Assembly (NCBI GenBank): GCA_041751875.1
Contig: JBGSIC010000015.1
Location: 1-64,000 of the forward strand
Source of the DNA: JBGSIC01 sp041751875
GTDB taxonomy: Bacteria; Bdellovibrionota; FAC87; UBA2466; JACKAF01
Reading direction: 5' to 3'
Length of the DNA: 64,000 bases
Below the pieces are notes generated by a model, which worked only from the letters and a program-made list of their open reading frames with translations, made no database searches and had not been told where the DNA came from. Numbering within the stretch: position 1 is the stretch's first letter; every line of letters starts with the position of its first letter. Positions 24,298-32,538 of the stretch are shown piece by piece. The translations under genes and the position numbers were made by a program.

Positions 24298-25269
24298 TTA
24301 ACCCCTCAGGTGCTCTATATAGCGCCGTACGCCTTCCTCGAGCGAAAAAAACTTCTGCGAGTAGCCCTGCATGCGCAGTTTCCCCATTTTGGCTTCCGTA
24401 AAATATTGGTAACGGGCCGCAAGGGCTTCAGGCATGGGAATATATTCGACGCGCGGGTCTTTATCTAATGCCACGAAGACGGCGTTTGCCAAGTCTAAGT
24501 AGCTTCGTGCTTGTCCGGTTCCCAAGTTATAGATACCGCGAGACAAAAGATTATTGTGAGCAAAACGCATCACATCCACACAATCATCGACATAAATAAA
24601 ATCACGCTTCTGTTGGCCATGCGCTACGTCGGAGCGCTCACTTTTGAAGAGACGAACGGAACCGGTTGCCGTGATCTGATCAAATGCGTGGAGAATCACC
24701 GACGCCATTTTCTCCTTGTGGCGCTCTCCAAACCCATAAACATTAAACAATTTAAATCCCGCCCATGAAGGCGGCGCGTGGCCCTCTTTTTCCTGTGCAA
24801 GGACCCACTGGTCGAAACGATGTTTGGAAAGACCGTAGGGATTAAGAGGGCGAAGAGCATCGAGTGTTTCTTCGTCGTCGAGATAACCAAGCGCACCGTC
24901 ACCATAGGTGGCGGCGCTACTGGCGTAATAAAAAGGCAAGTAATGTTCTTTAGCAAAAGTCCAAAGATTCTGCGAGTAAGCGGTATTCCATTTATCCAAA
25001 AAGGCGGTGTCGAGGCACGTGGTATCCGAACAAGCCCCTAGATGAAAGATTGCCGCAAGCGGGGGATTTTTTGCCCGCAACCAAGCAAACAGTTCCGCTT
25101 TATCTATCTTCTCCATCTCCGAGGGAAGAGGCAGTTCGCGATTTCCTTCGAAACGAGTCAGGGAATCCACCCCAATCACGGGGTGCCCGCCTTTTATGAG
25201 AGAGTGCACAAGCTGCGCGCCGATAAAACCAGCGGCTCCGGTGACAATGATAGGTTTAGAGGGAATCAC
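24298..25269 (-). CDS. hldD: ADP-L-glycero-D-manno-heptose 6-epimerase
   Basis: Epimerises ADP-D-glycero-D-manno-heptose to the L-form used in the lipopolysaccharide inner core. 323 residues: NADP Rossmann motif VTGAAGFIGAQLV, family signatures IFHLGACSDTT, SSAATYGDG, catalytic NPYGLSKHRFD (YxxxK), KLFNVYGFGERHKEKMAS and QKRDFIYVDDCVD. The GTG start lies 31 bases after the ndh stop, so it is the last gene of the minus-strand cluster. Its presence supports a Gram-negative with heptose-containing LPS. Confidence 0.96.
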   Translation of the reverse strand: MIPSKPIIVTGAAGFIGAQLVHSLIKGGHPVIGVDSLTRFEGNRELPLPSEMEKIDKAELFAWLRAKNPPLAAIFHLGACSDTTCLDTAFLDKWNTAYSQNLWTFAKEHYLPFYYASSAATYGDGALGYLDDEETLDALRPLNPYGLSKHRFDQWVLAQEKEGHAPPSWAGFKLFNVYGFGERHKEKMASVILHAFDQITATGSVRLFKSERSDVAHGQQKRDFIYVDDCVDVMRFAHNNLLSRGIYNLGTGQARSYLDLANAVFVALDKDPRVEYIPMPEALAARYQYFTEAKMGKLRMQGYSQKFFSLEEGVRRYIEHLRG

Positions 25270-25300
25270 GGGCTATTTGTCAGGGATATTGCGATCGGTG

Positions 25301-26581
25301 TCAAATCGGAGGCCTAAGCTCGCTTTCGCGGGGATCCACAGCGGGAGTGATCAGGCGCGTCCCCCTTTGGAAAGTGAAGTACGACCAGGCCCACTGAAAA
25401 AGAACCAGGACACGGTTTTTAAACCCGATCAAATAGAATATGTGGACAACAATCCAAAGGATCCAAGCGAAAAAACCGCTAAGCTTTATCCAACCAAAAT
25501 CAGCGATCGCAAACGCCCGTCCCACCGTCGCAAGATTCCCTTTGTCCCGGTACACAAACGGACCTGGCAATGGGCATTCCTTAATTTGGTTTGCGATATG
25601 CGAGGCAACGTAACGCCCTTCCTGCATCGCAACGGGGGCAATGCCCGGCAGAGGCTTCTGATCAGCTCCTAAAACATGGGCTGCGTCTCCAATCACAAAT
25701 ACATTAGAAAAGGGGGGACACGTAAGGTCAGGTTTTACTTGCGCCCGACCGGCGCGATCCACCGTGATCCCTTTTAACCATTTCCCGACGGGTGTTGCTG
25801 CTACGCCTGCGGTCCAAAGGACGTTGTGAGCGTGAATCCTTCTACCACCGACTTTTACGCCACTGGCATCAATGGCTTCAACGGCTTGCCCAGTTAAAAT
25901 TTCCACTCCCAGTCGCCGGAGCGAGGCTGCGGCTTTCTCACTCAGTTTTTCTGGGAACTGCGCCAAGATGCGATTTCCCGCTTCCACCAAAATGACTTTT
26001 GCCTCCGCAGGGCGAATCTTGCGGAAGTCTTCTGAGAGAGCTTTGTGCGCGAGTTCGGCCAACGCACCAGCCAGTTCCACTCCGGTAGGGCCGCCTCCCA
26101 CCAATACAAAAGTCAAAAGCGCTTCGCGCTTCGCTGGATCGGTTTCCATTTCAGCGGCTTCAAATGCGAGCAAGGTATTCTTGCGGATAAAGAGTGCATC
26201 AGGAATGGATTTTAATGAAGGAGCCACTCGCGCCCATTCGGGGTGCGAGAAGTAGTTGTACACGGCGCCGGTCGCCACAACTAAGTAGTCGTAGGAAACA
26301 AGCCCACTTGTTGTCGTTATGGTTTGGGCCTGGGCGTCTATTGCCGTCACTTCGGTCATGCGCACTTCGGCGTTGCGTTGTTTACGCAGTACCTGGCGCA
26401 CGGGAATGGCAATTTCAGCGGGTGATAATCCCGCAGTGGCCACTTGGTAAAGGAGCGGTTGGAACAGATGGTGATTTTGTTTATCTAGGACGATCACATC
26501 GGCGTTGCAACGTTTAAGACATTTCGCCGCCGTCAGTCCGCCGAACCCGGCTCCTACGATAACCACTTGGGGGCGTTTCAC
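25301..26581 (-). CDS. ndh: Type II NADH:quinone oxidoreductase (NDH-2)
   Basis: Single-subunit, non-proton-pumping NADH dehydrogenase on the inner face of the cytoplasmic membrane. 426 residues: FAD-binding VVIVGAGFGGLTAAKCL, the quinone-site-type sequence HHLFQPLLYQVATAGLSPAE, NADH-binding FVLVGGGPTGVELAGAL, second FAD motif NVFVIGDAAHV, and the C-terminal membrane-attachment helix region (SGFFAWILWIVVHIFYLIGF). GTG follows the hemH TAA directly. It coexists in the window with complex I genes (nuoC/D/I). Confidence 0.93.
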   Translation of the reverse strand: MKRPQVVIVGAGFGGLTAAKCLKRCNADVIVLDKQNHHLFQPLLYQVATAGLSPAEIAIPVRQVLRKQRNAEVRMTEVTAIDAQAQTITTTSGLVSYDYLVVATGAVYNYFSHPEWARVAPSLKSIPDALFIRKNTLLAFEAAEMETDPAKREALLTFVLVGGGPTGVELAGALAELAHKALSEDFRKIRPAEAKVILVEAGNRILAQFPEKLSEKAAASLRRLGVEILTGQAVEAIDASGVKVGGRRIHAHNVLWTAGVAATPVGKWLKGITVDRAGRAQVKPDLTCPPFSNVFVIGDAAHVLGADQKPLPGIAPVAMQEGRYVASHIANQIKECPLPGPFVYRDKGNLATVGRAFAIADFGWIKLSGFFAWILWIVVHIFYLIGFKNRVLVLFQWAWSYFTFQRGTRLITPAVDPRESELRPPI

Positions 26582-27592
26582 TTAGGTCACCATCTCGCTT
26601 ACGGCCTTCGCCCAAAGCGGATCTGAGTTTAGGGAGGGCACGAGAAACAAGCTTTCACCCCCATGATTCAAAAAAGCCTCTTTCCCGCGAATGGAAATTT
26701 CTTCTAGCGTCTCCAAGCAGTCAGCGACAAAAGACGGACAAAACACGGCAAGTTTTTTGATTCCTTTGTGGGGGAGTTCAGCGAGCAGGAGGTCGGTGTA
26801 AGGACGAATCCAGGGCGTTGTGCCGAGACGCGATTGAAAACAAACCGTGTATTTATCGGGCGCAATTCCCAGTCGTTCGGCAAGGGCTTTGGCGGTGGCG
26901 AAAGACTGCGCGCGGTAGCATCGAGAATTTCCGGGCGCAATTTCATCGCAGCACGACGGAGTAAGAAAGCAATGCTCTTTCGACGGGTCTGTCTTACGGA
27001 TTTGCCTTTCGGGAAGCCCGTGAAAACTAAAAAGGGCGTGGTCCCAAGGGTGACTTTCTAAATGCGGTCGGGAGATGGCAGCCACAGCATCGAGATAAGC
27101 AGGATGATCATAAAAAGGAGGCAGCACTTTCACGGCAGGCACCGAAGAACTTTTGGCGATAAGCTCTTGTAGCTTTGCTATCGAAGACTCGGTGGCTGCC
27201 AAACTGTACTGAGGGTAAAGCGGAAGCGCGATAATTTCCTCAACTCCTTCAACGAGAAGTTGGTTTAAGGCACTTTCAATAGAAGGATTCCCGTACCGCA
27301 TTCCCAATTTCACACAATAGTCCTGCCCTAGGCTTTGCTGAACTTGAGTAACGAGTTTAAGGGAATGCGAAAGTAGAGGAGACCCTTCAGTCGTCCAAAC
27401 TTTCTGGTAGGCCCGGGCTGACTTTTTAGGCCGAAAGGGCAAAATCACGCCATAGACGAGCAAGGTGCGCCCCACGCGGCCGATATCAATGACATAAGGG
27501 TCCATCAAAAACTCGCGTAGGTATCGCCGTACGGCGGTCGTAGTGGGTGCGTCTGGTGTACCGAGATTGATGAGAAGAAGCCCTTTTTTCAT
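26582..27592 (-). CDS. hemH: Ferrochelatase
   Basis: Inserts ferrous iron into protoporphyrin IX or coproporphyrin III, the final or penultimate step of haem synthesis, consistent with the cytochromes in the window. 336 residues: GLLLINLGTPDAPTTTAV at the N-terminus, catalytic His in ALFSFHGLPERQI, YTVCFQSRLGTTPWI, and VFCPSFVADCLETLEEI with the conserved Glu. The C-terminus has no [2Fe-2S] extension. It sits between cysC and ndh in a co-directional cluster. Confidence 0.95.
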   Translation of the reverse strand: MKKGLLLINLGTPDAPTTTAVRRYLREFLMDPYVIDIGRVGRTLLVYGVILPFRPKKSARAYQKVWTTEGSPLLSHSLKLVTQVQQSLGQDYCVKLGMRYGNPSIESALNQLLVEGVEEIIALPLYPQYSLAATESSIAKLQELIAKSSSVPAVKVLPPFYDHPAYLDAVAAISRPHLESHPWDHALFSFHGLPERQIRKTDPSKEHCFLTPSCCDEIAPGNSRCYRAQSFATAKALAERLGIAPDKYTVCFQSRLGTTPWIRPYTDLLLAELPHKGIKKLAVFCPSFVADCLETLEEISIRGKEAFLNHGGESLFLVPSLNSDPLWAKAVSEMVT

Positions 27593-27638
27593 TGCGGGCT
27601 ATTAAAGGCGAGGTGGAGGGCGATGGCAAACAGTCGAA

Positions 27639-28166
27639 CTAAATCAGCCCTTCTTTTTCAAAAAGACCCATCAGGCGCTCGCAGCTTGCCCGTAGTCCGA
27701 TACGAGAGGTGTCTAAAACGCAGTGAGGAGATTCGGGTGTTTCATAGGGGTCCGAAACTCCGGTGAGTTGGTGAACTTGGCCGGCACGGGCACGGCGGTA
27801 CAGGCCTTTGGGATCGCGGGCTTCGCAAACACGCAGTGGCGTACTCAGGTAAATCTCAAAAAAGGGGGCAAGCGTAGAGCGAAAACGTTCCCGCAGTTTG
27901 CGATAGGGCGAAATCAAGGAAACCACGACGGTGTGTCCATTTTGCTGAGCCTTTGAGGCGAGACGCGCTGCCCGTCGCATATTGCGTAACCGGTCGATAC
28001 GACGAAATCCACTCTCTCCGAATTGCTCGCGTAATACGTCTCCGTCAATGTGACTGACTGTGAGACCTCGGGCTCTCAAACGCGCACAGAGTTCCAGGGC
28101 CAGAGTGGTTTTTCCGGAACCGGAAAGGCCTGTGAGCCAAAACACGGGAGGGAGTTTAGTTGCCAT
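27639..28166 (-). CDS. cysC: Adenylylsulfate kinase (APS kinase), free-standing
   Basis: Phosphorylates adenosine 5'-phosphosulfate to PAPS. 175 residues with all key motifs: P-loop LTGLSGSGKTTLALEL, DGD motif HIDGDVLREQF, SLISPYRKLRERFR, VCEARDPKGLYRRARAG (conserved DxKGLY) and the lid sequence LTGVSDPYETPESP. The start overlaps the cysN stop by 11 bases. Because the C-terminal domain of the upstream CysN is a degenerate APS kinase, this gene must supply the activity. Confidence 0.95.
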   Translation of the reverse strand: MATKLPPVFWLTGLSGSGKTTLALELCARLRARGLTVSHIDGDVLREQFGESGFRRIDRLRNMRRAARLASKAQQNGHTVVVSLISPYRKLRERFRSTLAPFFEIYLSTPLRVCEARDPKGLYRRARAGQVHQLTGVSDPYETPESPHCVLDTSRIGLRASCERLMGLFEKEGLI

Positions 28167-29958
28167 AAGTAGGAATCACCTTTTCATTTTCGAGATAAGA
28201 CAAAACGGTTTGCACCTGATCTGATGTTTTTCCGTCCAGACGCAGATCCGCCGTCAGGGTGGGCGAGCTCGACCCCATCCACACTGTCGTCAAACGCGCC
28301 GGAGAGATGATTTTTTCAAGCCATTGTTTCTCGGTGTCAGTAATGTTTAGGGCGCTGACCAGTACAATCAAACCGGTCCCGAGAAGAAGGTGGCTTGCCT
28401 CACCTAAGCGGCGCAAGTGTTCCAGACGATTTCCTTCTTCAGAAGAGAGATCGGCCCCCAATCCGTACACGACGCTACCCATCCCGAGGTAGGTGGGCCA
28501 TTGACCGCGTTCAAAGAGAGCGCGCTCCACGGATTGTGCGAGAGCCTTGCGTCCACTGCGTTGGGGCCCCGTGAGCAGGAGCAGGGTTGGCGTTTGTTTC
28601 AGGCGTTTTACTCTCTCCGAATGAGAAATGCCGCTTCCAATCCACTTCATTTTCCGTTGCGAAAGTTGGTCATCGAGTTCGGCAGGGGCGAAGGATAGTT
28701 TATCGGTGAGTAGGCCCCCTCCGGCCACTCGGTAACCGTCCACAAGAACAAAGCGCTGACTCTCGGGAAAGCGAACATCTAAGTCGAAGGCGAGCGTTTG
28801 CTTAAAGTGCAGGCGGATCTGCGCGATGTCGTTTTGCCCCACAATAGCGCAATCCTTGCCCCTCAGCGTAGAGGCGTCTCGTACGTCGCAGATTTCCTCA
28901 ACGCGCGCTTCTACGCTAGCGGTGCCTAGTTTGAGCTGATAGCTCTTCGATTGGGTGAGGGGCTCCTTCGACAACCAAAATAAAGTTGCCTCCACCCGTG
29001 TTCCGGATGAGAGGGGGACAGATTCCGCGTGTGTGGCGATTTCTCCGCGCTCCAGGAAAAGTTCCGGCGTGAGCGTGATGGCCGCGGCTTCACCCGCGGT
29101 GGCCCGTGTACGCGACTGGGGGAAATGCTCAACACTTTTCACGGTGGCCTGTTTCCGAGAGGGGTAAAAAGTGAGCGTATCGCCCGTTTGCAACTCTCCG
29201 GATTGCAAGGTGCCTACGTAGAGCCTTCGCTGGGATTTGTCGGCGCTGAATTTATAGATGTCTTGCAGAGGAAAACGCAACGCTTGTTCGGCAAGGGAAG
29301 CCGGACTTTCAAAACCAAGAAGAACTTCTCGCAAACAGGGCCCGTGGTACCACGGCATTTTGGAGGAAAGCGAAATAAAATTGTCTCCCTCTCGGGCGCT
29401 TAAGGGGATGACAGCGCGTGCGGTAATGCCGACTTTGGCCAGAAAGGGGGCGAATGTGTGTTGAATGGATTCAAAGACAGCCTGGTCGTAAGCGACGGTA
29501 TCCATCTTGTTGACTAACACAACGACCTGTTTGAGTCCCAACAGAGAAAGCATTTTTCCGTGACGCCGAGAGTTTTCCTGAATGCCTTCCGCGGCGTCGA
29601 TGACCAAAAACGCAGCCTGGGCGTTTGCTGCGCCTGTTACCATGTTTTTCAAAAACTCGATATGTCCGGGAGCATCGATCAGTTGGAAGGCGCGATTGGC
29701 CAGGCGAAACGGAATGCGTGCACAATCGATGGTGATTCCCTGAGCCCGTTCTTGCCTGAGAGAATCGGTGAGAAAAGCGTACTCGAAGAGTTTTCCGTTT
29801 CGCTGACAGTAAAGGCGAAGCTTCTCGAGTTTTTCTGGGGCAAGATCCTCGCATTCGGCGAGCAAGCGACCCAAGACAGAACTCTTCCCGTGGTCCACAT
29901 GACCGGTGAAGACGACGGAAAGGGGCAGGTCCCACTGTGTGGTGTTACATGTATCCAT
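28156..29958 (-). CDS. cysN: Sulfate adenylyltransferase GTPase subunit with degenerate C-terminal APS-kinase-like domain
   Basis: Regulatory GTPase half of ATP sulfurylase; with CysD it forms APS from sulfate and ATP. 600 residues. GTPase motifs: FTGHVDHGKSSVLGRLL (G1), DAPGHIEF (G3), VNKMD (G4); then the EF-Tu-like beta-barrels. From about residue 455 the chain aligns to APS kinase (TGPQRSGRKALAQSVERALF, then LGADLSSEEGNRLEHLRRLGEA and GTGLIVLVSALN), but the P-loop reads GPQRSGRK (464-471) with Arg/Lys/Ala for K-S/T-T and the DGD motif reads GMG, so kinase activity should be lost. ATG 29958 overlaps the end of cysD. Confidence 0.95.
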   Translation of the reverse strand: MDTCNTTQWDLPLSVVFTGHVDHGKSSVLGRLLAECEDLAPEKLEKLRLYCQRNGKLFEYAFLTDSLRQERAQGITIDCARIPFRLANRAFQLIDAPGHIEFLKNMVTGAANAQAAFLVIDAAEGIQENSRRHGKMLSLLGLKQVVVLVNKMDTVAYDQAVFESIQHTFAPFLAKVGITARAVIPLSAREGDNFISLSSKMPWYHGPCLREVLLGFESPASLAEQALRFPLQDIYKFSADKSQRRLYVGTLQSGELQTGDTLTFYPSRKQATVKSVEHFPQSRTRATAGEAAAITLTPELFLERGEIATHAESVPLSSGTRVEATLFWLSKEPLTQSKSYQLKLGTASVEARVEEICDVRDASTLRGKDCAIVGQNDIAQIRLHFKQTLAFDLDVRFPESQRFVLVDGYRVAGGGLLTDKLSFAPAELDDQLSQRKMKWIGSGISHSERVKRLKQTPTLLLLTGPQRSGRKALAQSVERALFERGQWPTYLGMGSVVYGLGADLSSEEGNRLEHLRRLGEASHLLLGTGLIVLVSALNITDTEKQWLEKIISPARLTTVWMGSSSPTLTADLRLDGKTSDQVQTVLSYLENEKVIPTYGN

Positions 29959-30850
29959 CTTTACGAAGCGTTTCGAGACCGCCCTGTTCCTCATCCTGCG
30001 CTCTACCCGATCGTTCGGGCACGTGTTTCAGAGCCCCCGAAGAGAGCTCGACCAAAATATCTGAGGGCGTTTTTGCTTGGGAGGAAATGGGGGTAGTGCA
30101 TGGGGCGCAACCCAAGGACCGGTAGCGGGTGCCGTTGCCCCGATCAAAATAGAGGGAAACAACCGGAATCTTTTCACGCGCGATGTACTGCCAGATATTG
30201 GTTTCCGTCCAATCGAGAAGGGGATGAATGCGGACATGGCAATGAGGGGGCAGTGTGGTGTTGTACTGCTGCCAAAATTCGGGCGGCTGATCGGCAAAAT
30301 CCCACTGGTTGTCAGCGGTGCGGGGAGAGAAGTAGCGCTCTTTTGATCGTGAACCTTCTTCGTCAGCGCGAATTCCCACGATGACCCCCCGATAGGGGCG
30401 GGTGTCGGTGTCTTCCAAATATTTTTCCGCAGTCGCGTTCCAGCGGTAGCGCTTCCCTTTTCCTGACAGGGTAGCGGCGAGTGGTTGGGTTTTTAGTTTG
30501 TTGCAGCAACCCAGGCGATCCAGTTTCCCATCGGGATAGGTTTGTTTCTGGTCGACTGCTTCTTGGTTTGTTCCAAACAGGAGAGGGAGATTCCACTGTT
30601 TTACCAAGCGATCGCGGTAGGCAATCATTTCAGGAATTTTAAATCGGGTATCAATATGGACGAGGGGAAAAGGCACTTGGCCCAGAAAAGCTTTGCGGGC
30701 GAGCCACAACATTACAGTGCTGTCTTTGCCAATGGACCAAAGCATCGCGAGTGAGTCGATCTCACGATAAGCCTCGCGCAGAATATGGATGCTCCGACTT
30801 TCCAGCCGGTCGAGCGGATCAGAAGGGTTAAATGCGTCTGGTTGCGTCAT
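29945..30850 (-). CDS. cysD: Sulfate adenylyltransferase catalytic subunit
   Basis: PP-loop ATP pyrophosphatase that forms adenosine 5'-phosphosulfate. 301 residues: PP-loop SIGKDSTVMLWLARKAF, VPFPLVHIDTRFKIPEM, GCCNKLKT, RADEEGSRSKERYFSPR and LGCAPCTTPI. The end overlaps the start of cysN by 14 bases. A hairpin (30851-30873) abuts the ATG and no Shine-Dalgarno is visible, so initiation may be structure-controlled. No APS/PAPS reductase or sulfite reductase is present in the cluster. Confidence 0.95.
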   Translation of the reverse strand: MTQPDAFNPSDPLDRLESRSIHILREAYREIDSLAMLWSIGKDSTVMLWLARKAFLGQVPFPLVHIDTRFKIPEMIAYRDRLVKQWNLPLLFGTNQEAVDQKQTYPDGKLDRLGCCNKLKTQPLAATLSGKGKRYRWNATAEKYLEDTDTRPYRGVIVGIRADEEGSRSKERYFSPRTADNQWDFADQPPEFWQQYNTTLPPHCHVRIHPLLDWTETNIWQYIAREKIPVVSLYFDRGNGTRYRSLGCAPCTTPISSQAKTPSDILVELSSGALKHVPERSGRAQDEEQGGLETLRKDGYM

Positions 30851-30873
30851 AAGAGGGAGAGAAAGCCCCTCTT
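30851..30873 (-). promoter_or_regulatory. Hairpin abutting the cysD start codon
   Basis: On the minus strand AAGAGGG-(GCTTTCTCT)-CCCTCTT ends exactly at the ATG of cysD; TAAAAT lies just upstream. It may control translation or be the 5' end of the cysDNC message. Confidence 0.4.
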
Positions 30874-30901
30874 ATTTTATCCTATGTATCCAAAAGCAGG
30901 T

Positions 30902-31642
30902 CTAGAGTTCCACAACTGCGATCGCAGATTGTCCCAGCGGAAAGCGCCCCCCTCTTTGGAGCAGGTCGTCGAACGGGCGGATGTAAGGGCAGAGTCTTTC
31001 GAACACGCCTACTGCGGTGGGATTAAAGTGTTGGGTCTTGCGAACCTTTCCCATCCAAACCCAACCCGGTAGGCCGAGTAGATTGAAATAGCGAAACGTA
31101 AGGCGCGCCTCGGGAGCCACTTCGCATACCAGCTTTTCGAACGCCTTGCGCGAGTAACGGCGGTAGTGGCCAAACTTTTCGTCCAAGGTACCAAACGCCC
31201 ATTCTTGCGCCGGTACAAAGCTAACAAAACGCTTCGGACCTGGGGTAGGGCTTGCCTTCAAAAGCGCGATAAAGGCCCGCATCACACCGGCGTCGTCTTC
31301 GATATGTTCCAAGACGTTGAAGGAAACGACTGTATCGAATTTGAAATGACCGTAGTCGGCTAGAGTATCGGAAGGCACTTTGGCCAATTTAGTAAGGACT
31401 CTTTCGTCTCCCGGAAAAGTTTCGGCGAGTCGCTTTTGTAGCAAGGAAAATAGGTGGGGATCGGCCTCAGAGAGCACAAGAAGCTCTCTTCGCGGCAGCC
31501 AACGGCTAAGGTTTCCCGTTCCCGCTCCCCATTCCAAAATCCTTTTCCCTAGGAAGGGATTAACCGAATCGGCGACCCACCGCTGGTAGTTTGGCGTGCG
31601 TTCCAGAAGTTCAAGCTCAAACGGAACAGCGTTGTCAGGCAT
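30902..31642 (-). CDS. SAM-dependent methyltransferase (class I)
   Basis: 246 residues. SAM-binding motif ILEWGAGTGNLSRWL, acidic LSEADPHLF, and motif IV region FDTVVSFNVLEHIEDD followed by RFVSFVPAQEWAFGTLDEKFGHYRRYSRKAFEKL, a layout common in methyltransferases that act on glycolipids or polyprenyl sugars. ATG 31642 lies inside the end of the upstream glycosyltransferase gene (8-bp overlap); ATG 31648 is an alternative. The overlap with GT2 suggests both act on one envelope glycan or lipid. Confidence 0.88.
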   Translation of the reverse strand: MPDNAVPFELELLERTPNYQRWVADSVNPFLGKRILEWGAGTGNLSRWLPRRELLVLSEADPHLFSLLQKRLAETFPGDERVLTKLAKVPSDTLADYGHFKFDTVVSFNVLEHIEDDAGVMRAFIALLKASPTPGPKRFVSFVPAQEWAFGTLDEKFGHYRRYSRKAFEKLVCEVAPEARLTFRYFNLLGLPGWVWMGKVRKTQHFNPTAVGVFERLCPYIRPFDDLLQRGGRFPLGQSAIAVVEL

Positions 31643-32438
31643 GTGCATCTCTTTGGGAAAGTGCTGAAAATGAGTAGGCTTTGTTCCGGTTTCGAGTGGG
31701 AAGGTAGGCATCCGGAAGATTCGTAAATGCCTGATCCAGCGTAACCACACAGTTGTACCGCACGAGGTGCCAAAGAGCGGCGACTCCATCTTTCCAGTTA
31801 ATTTTCTTTCCGTCGAGTCGGGTGCGAGGCGAATACGAAATAGGAATTTCAAACAGGCGGGCGGAGGTCTTTGCGACATAGGCAGTCAGCTCAACTTCAA
31901 TGCCAAAGCGCTTGGAATCCAGGTTCATTGCTTTCAAAAGGTCCGCCCGGAAGACTTTGTAACAAGTCTCCATATCCGTGAGATAGATGCCCGACAATAA
32001 GTTACTCAAGAGAGTTAAAACTCGGTTGGTGAGAAAGTGGTAAGTGCGGTGCACTTGAAGCGCGTTGCGTTTAAAACGGGAACCAAATACCACATCGGCC
32101 GCGCCGCTGACAATCGGCTGAACAAGCGATTCCACGTCGGCCGGATCATATTCGAAATCCGCGTCCTGAATCACGATCACGTTTCCGCTCGCGATCTGAA
32201 TCGCCCGCGAGAGCGCGGCGCCTTTGCCCTTATTGGTTTCATTCTCCAAGAGCAAAAAACCGTGACGTTCCCTCAATTCGCGAAGGATTTCTCGAGAATT
32301 GTCCGTGGAACAGTCATCAACAAAAATCCACTCCCTTTCCAGGCTGCTTGGACTTCCCAGCAAGTGTTCGACCACCTCCTTCAAGTGAGGGGCTTCATTG
32401 AACACGGGTACCAGCACACTTAGGCGTGCATTCTCCAT
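31635..32438 (-). CDS. Family 2 glycosyltransferase (polyprenyl-phosphate mannosyltransferase-like)
   Basis: 267 residues with a GT-A fold: LSVLVPVFNEAPHLKEVVEHLL, EWIFVDDCSTDNSREIL, VIVIQDADFEYDPADVESLV (DxD-type metal site), VVFGSRFKRN and the acceptor segment CYKVFRADLLKAM, IEVELTAYVAK. This pattern is typical of enzymes that load a sugar onto dolichyl/undecaprenyl phosphate. ATG 32438 has a strong GGAGGA. First gene of the minus-strand cluster that runs to hldD; the next gene on the other strand is a GT-C-like membrane protein that could use its product. Confidence 0.9.
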   Translation of the reverse strand: MENARLSVLVPVFNEAPHLKEVVEHLLGSPSSLEREWIFVDDCSTDNSREILRELRERHGFLLLENETNKGKGAALSRAIQIASGNVIVIQDADFEYDPADVESLVQPIVSGAADVVFGSRFKRNALQVHRTYHFLTNRVLTLLSNLLSGIYLTDMETCYKVFRADLLKAMNLDSKRFGIEVELTAYVAKTSARLFEIPISYSPRTRLDGKKINWKDGVAALWHLVRYNCVVTLDQAFTNLPDAYLPTRNRNKAYSFSALSQRDAHA

Positions 32439-32538
32439 CTTTCCTCCGTTGGGCCCTGGGTATACCACAAGGGGGGCCCGGATCGTCAAAGGCGGCCATT
32501 TTTGACCTGAAAGCCGGGGCCCCTTACAGTCACCCCCC

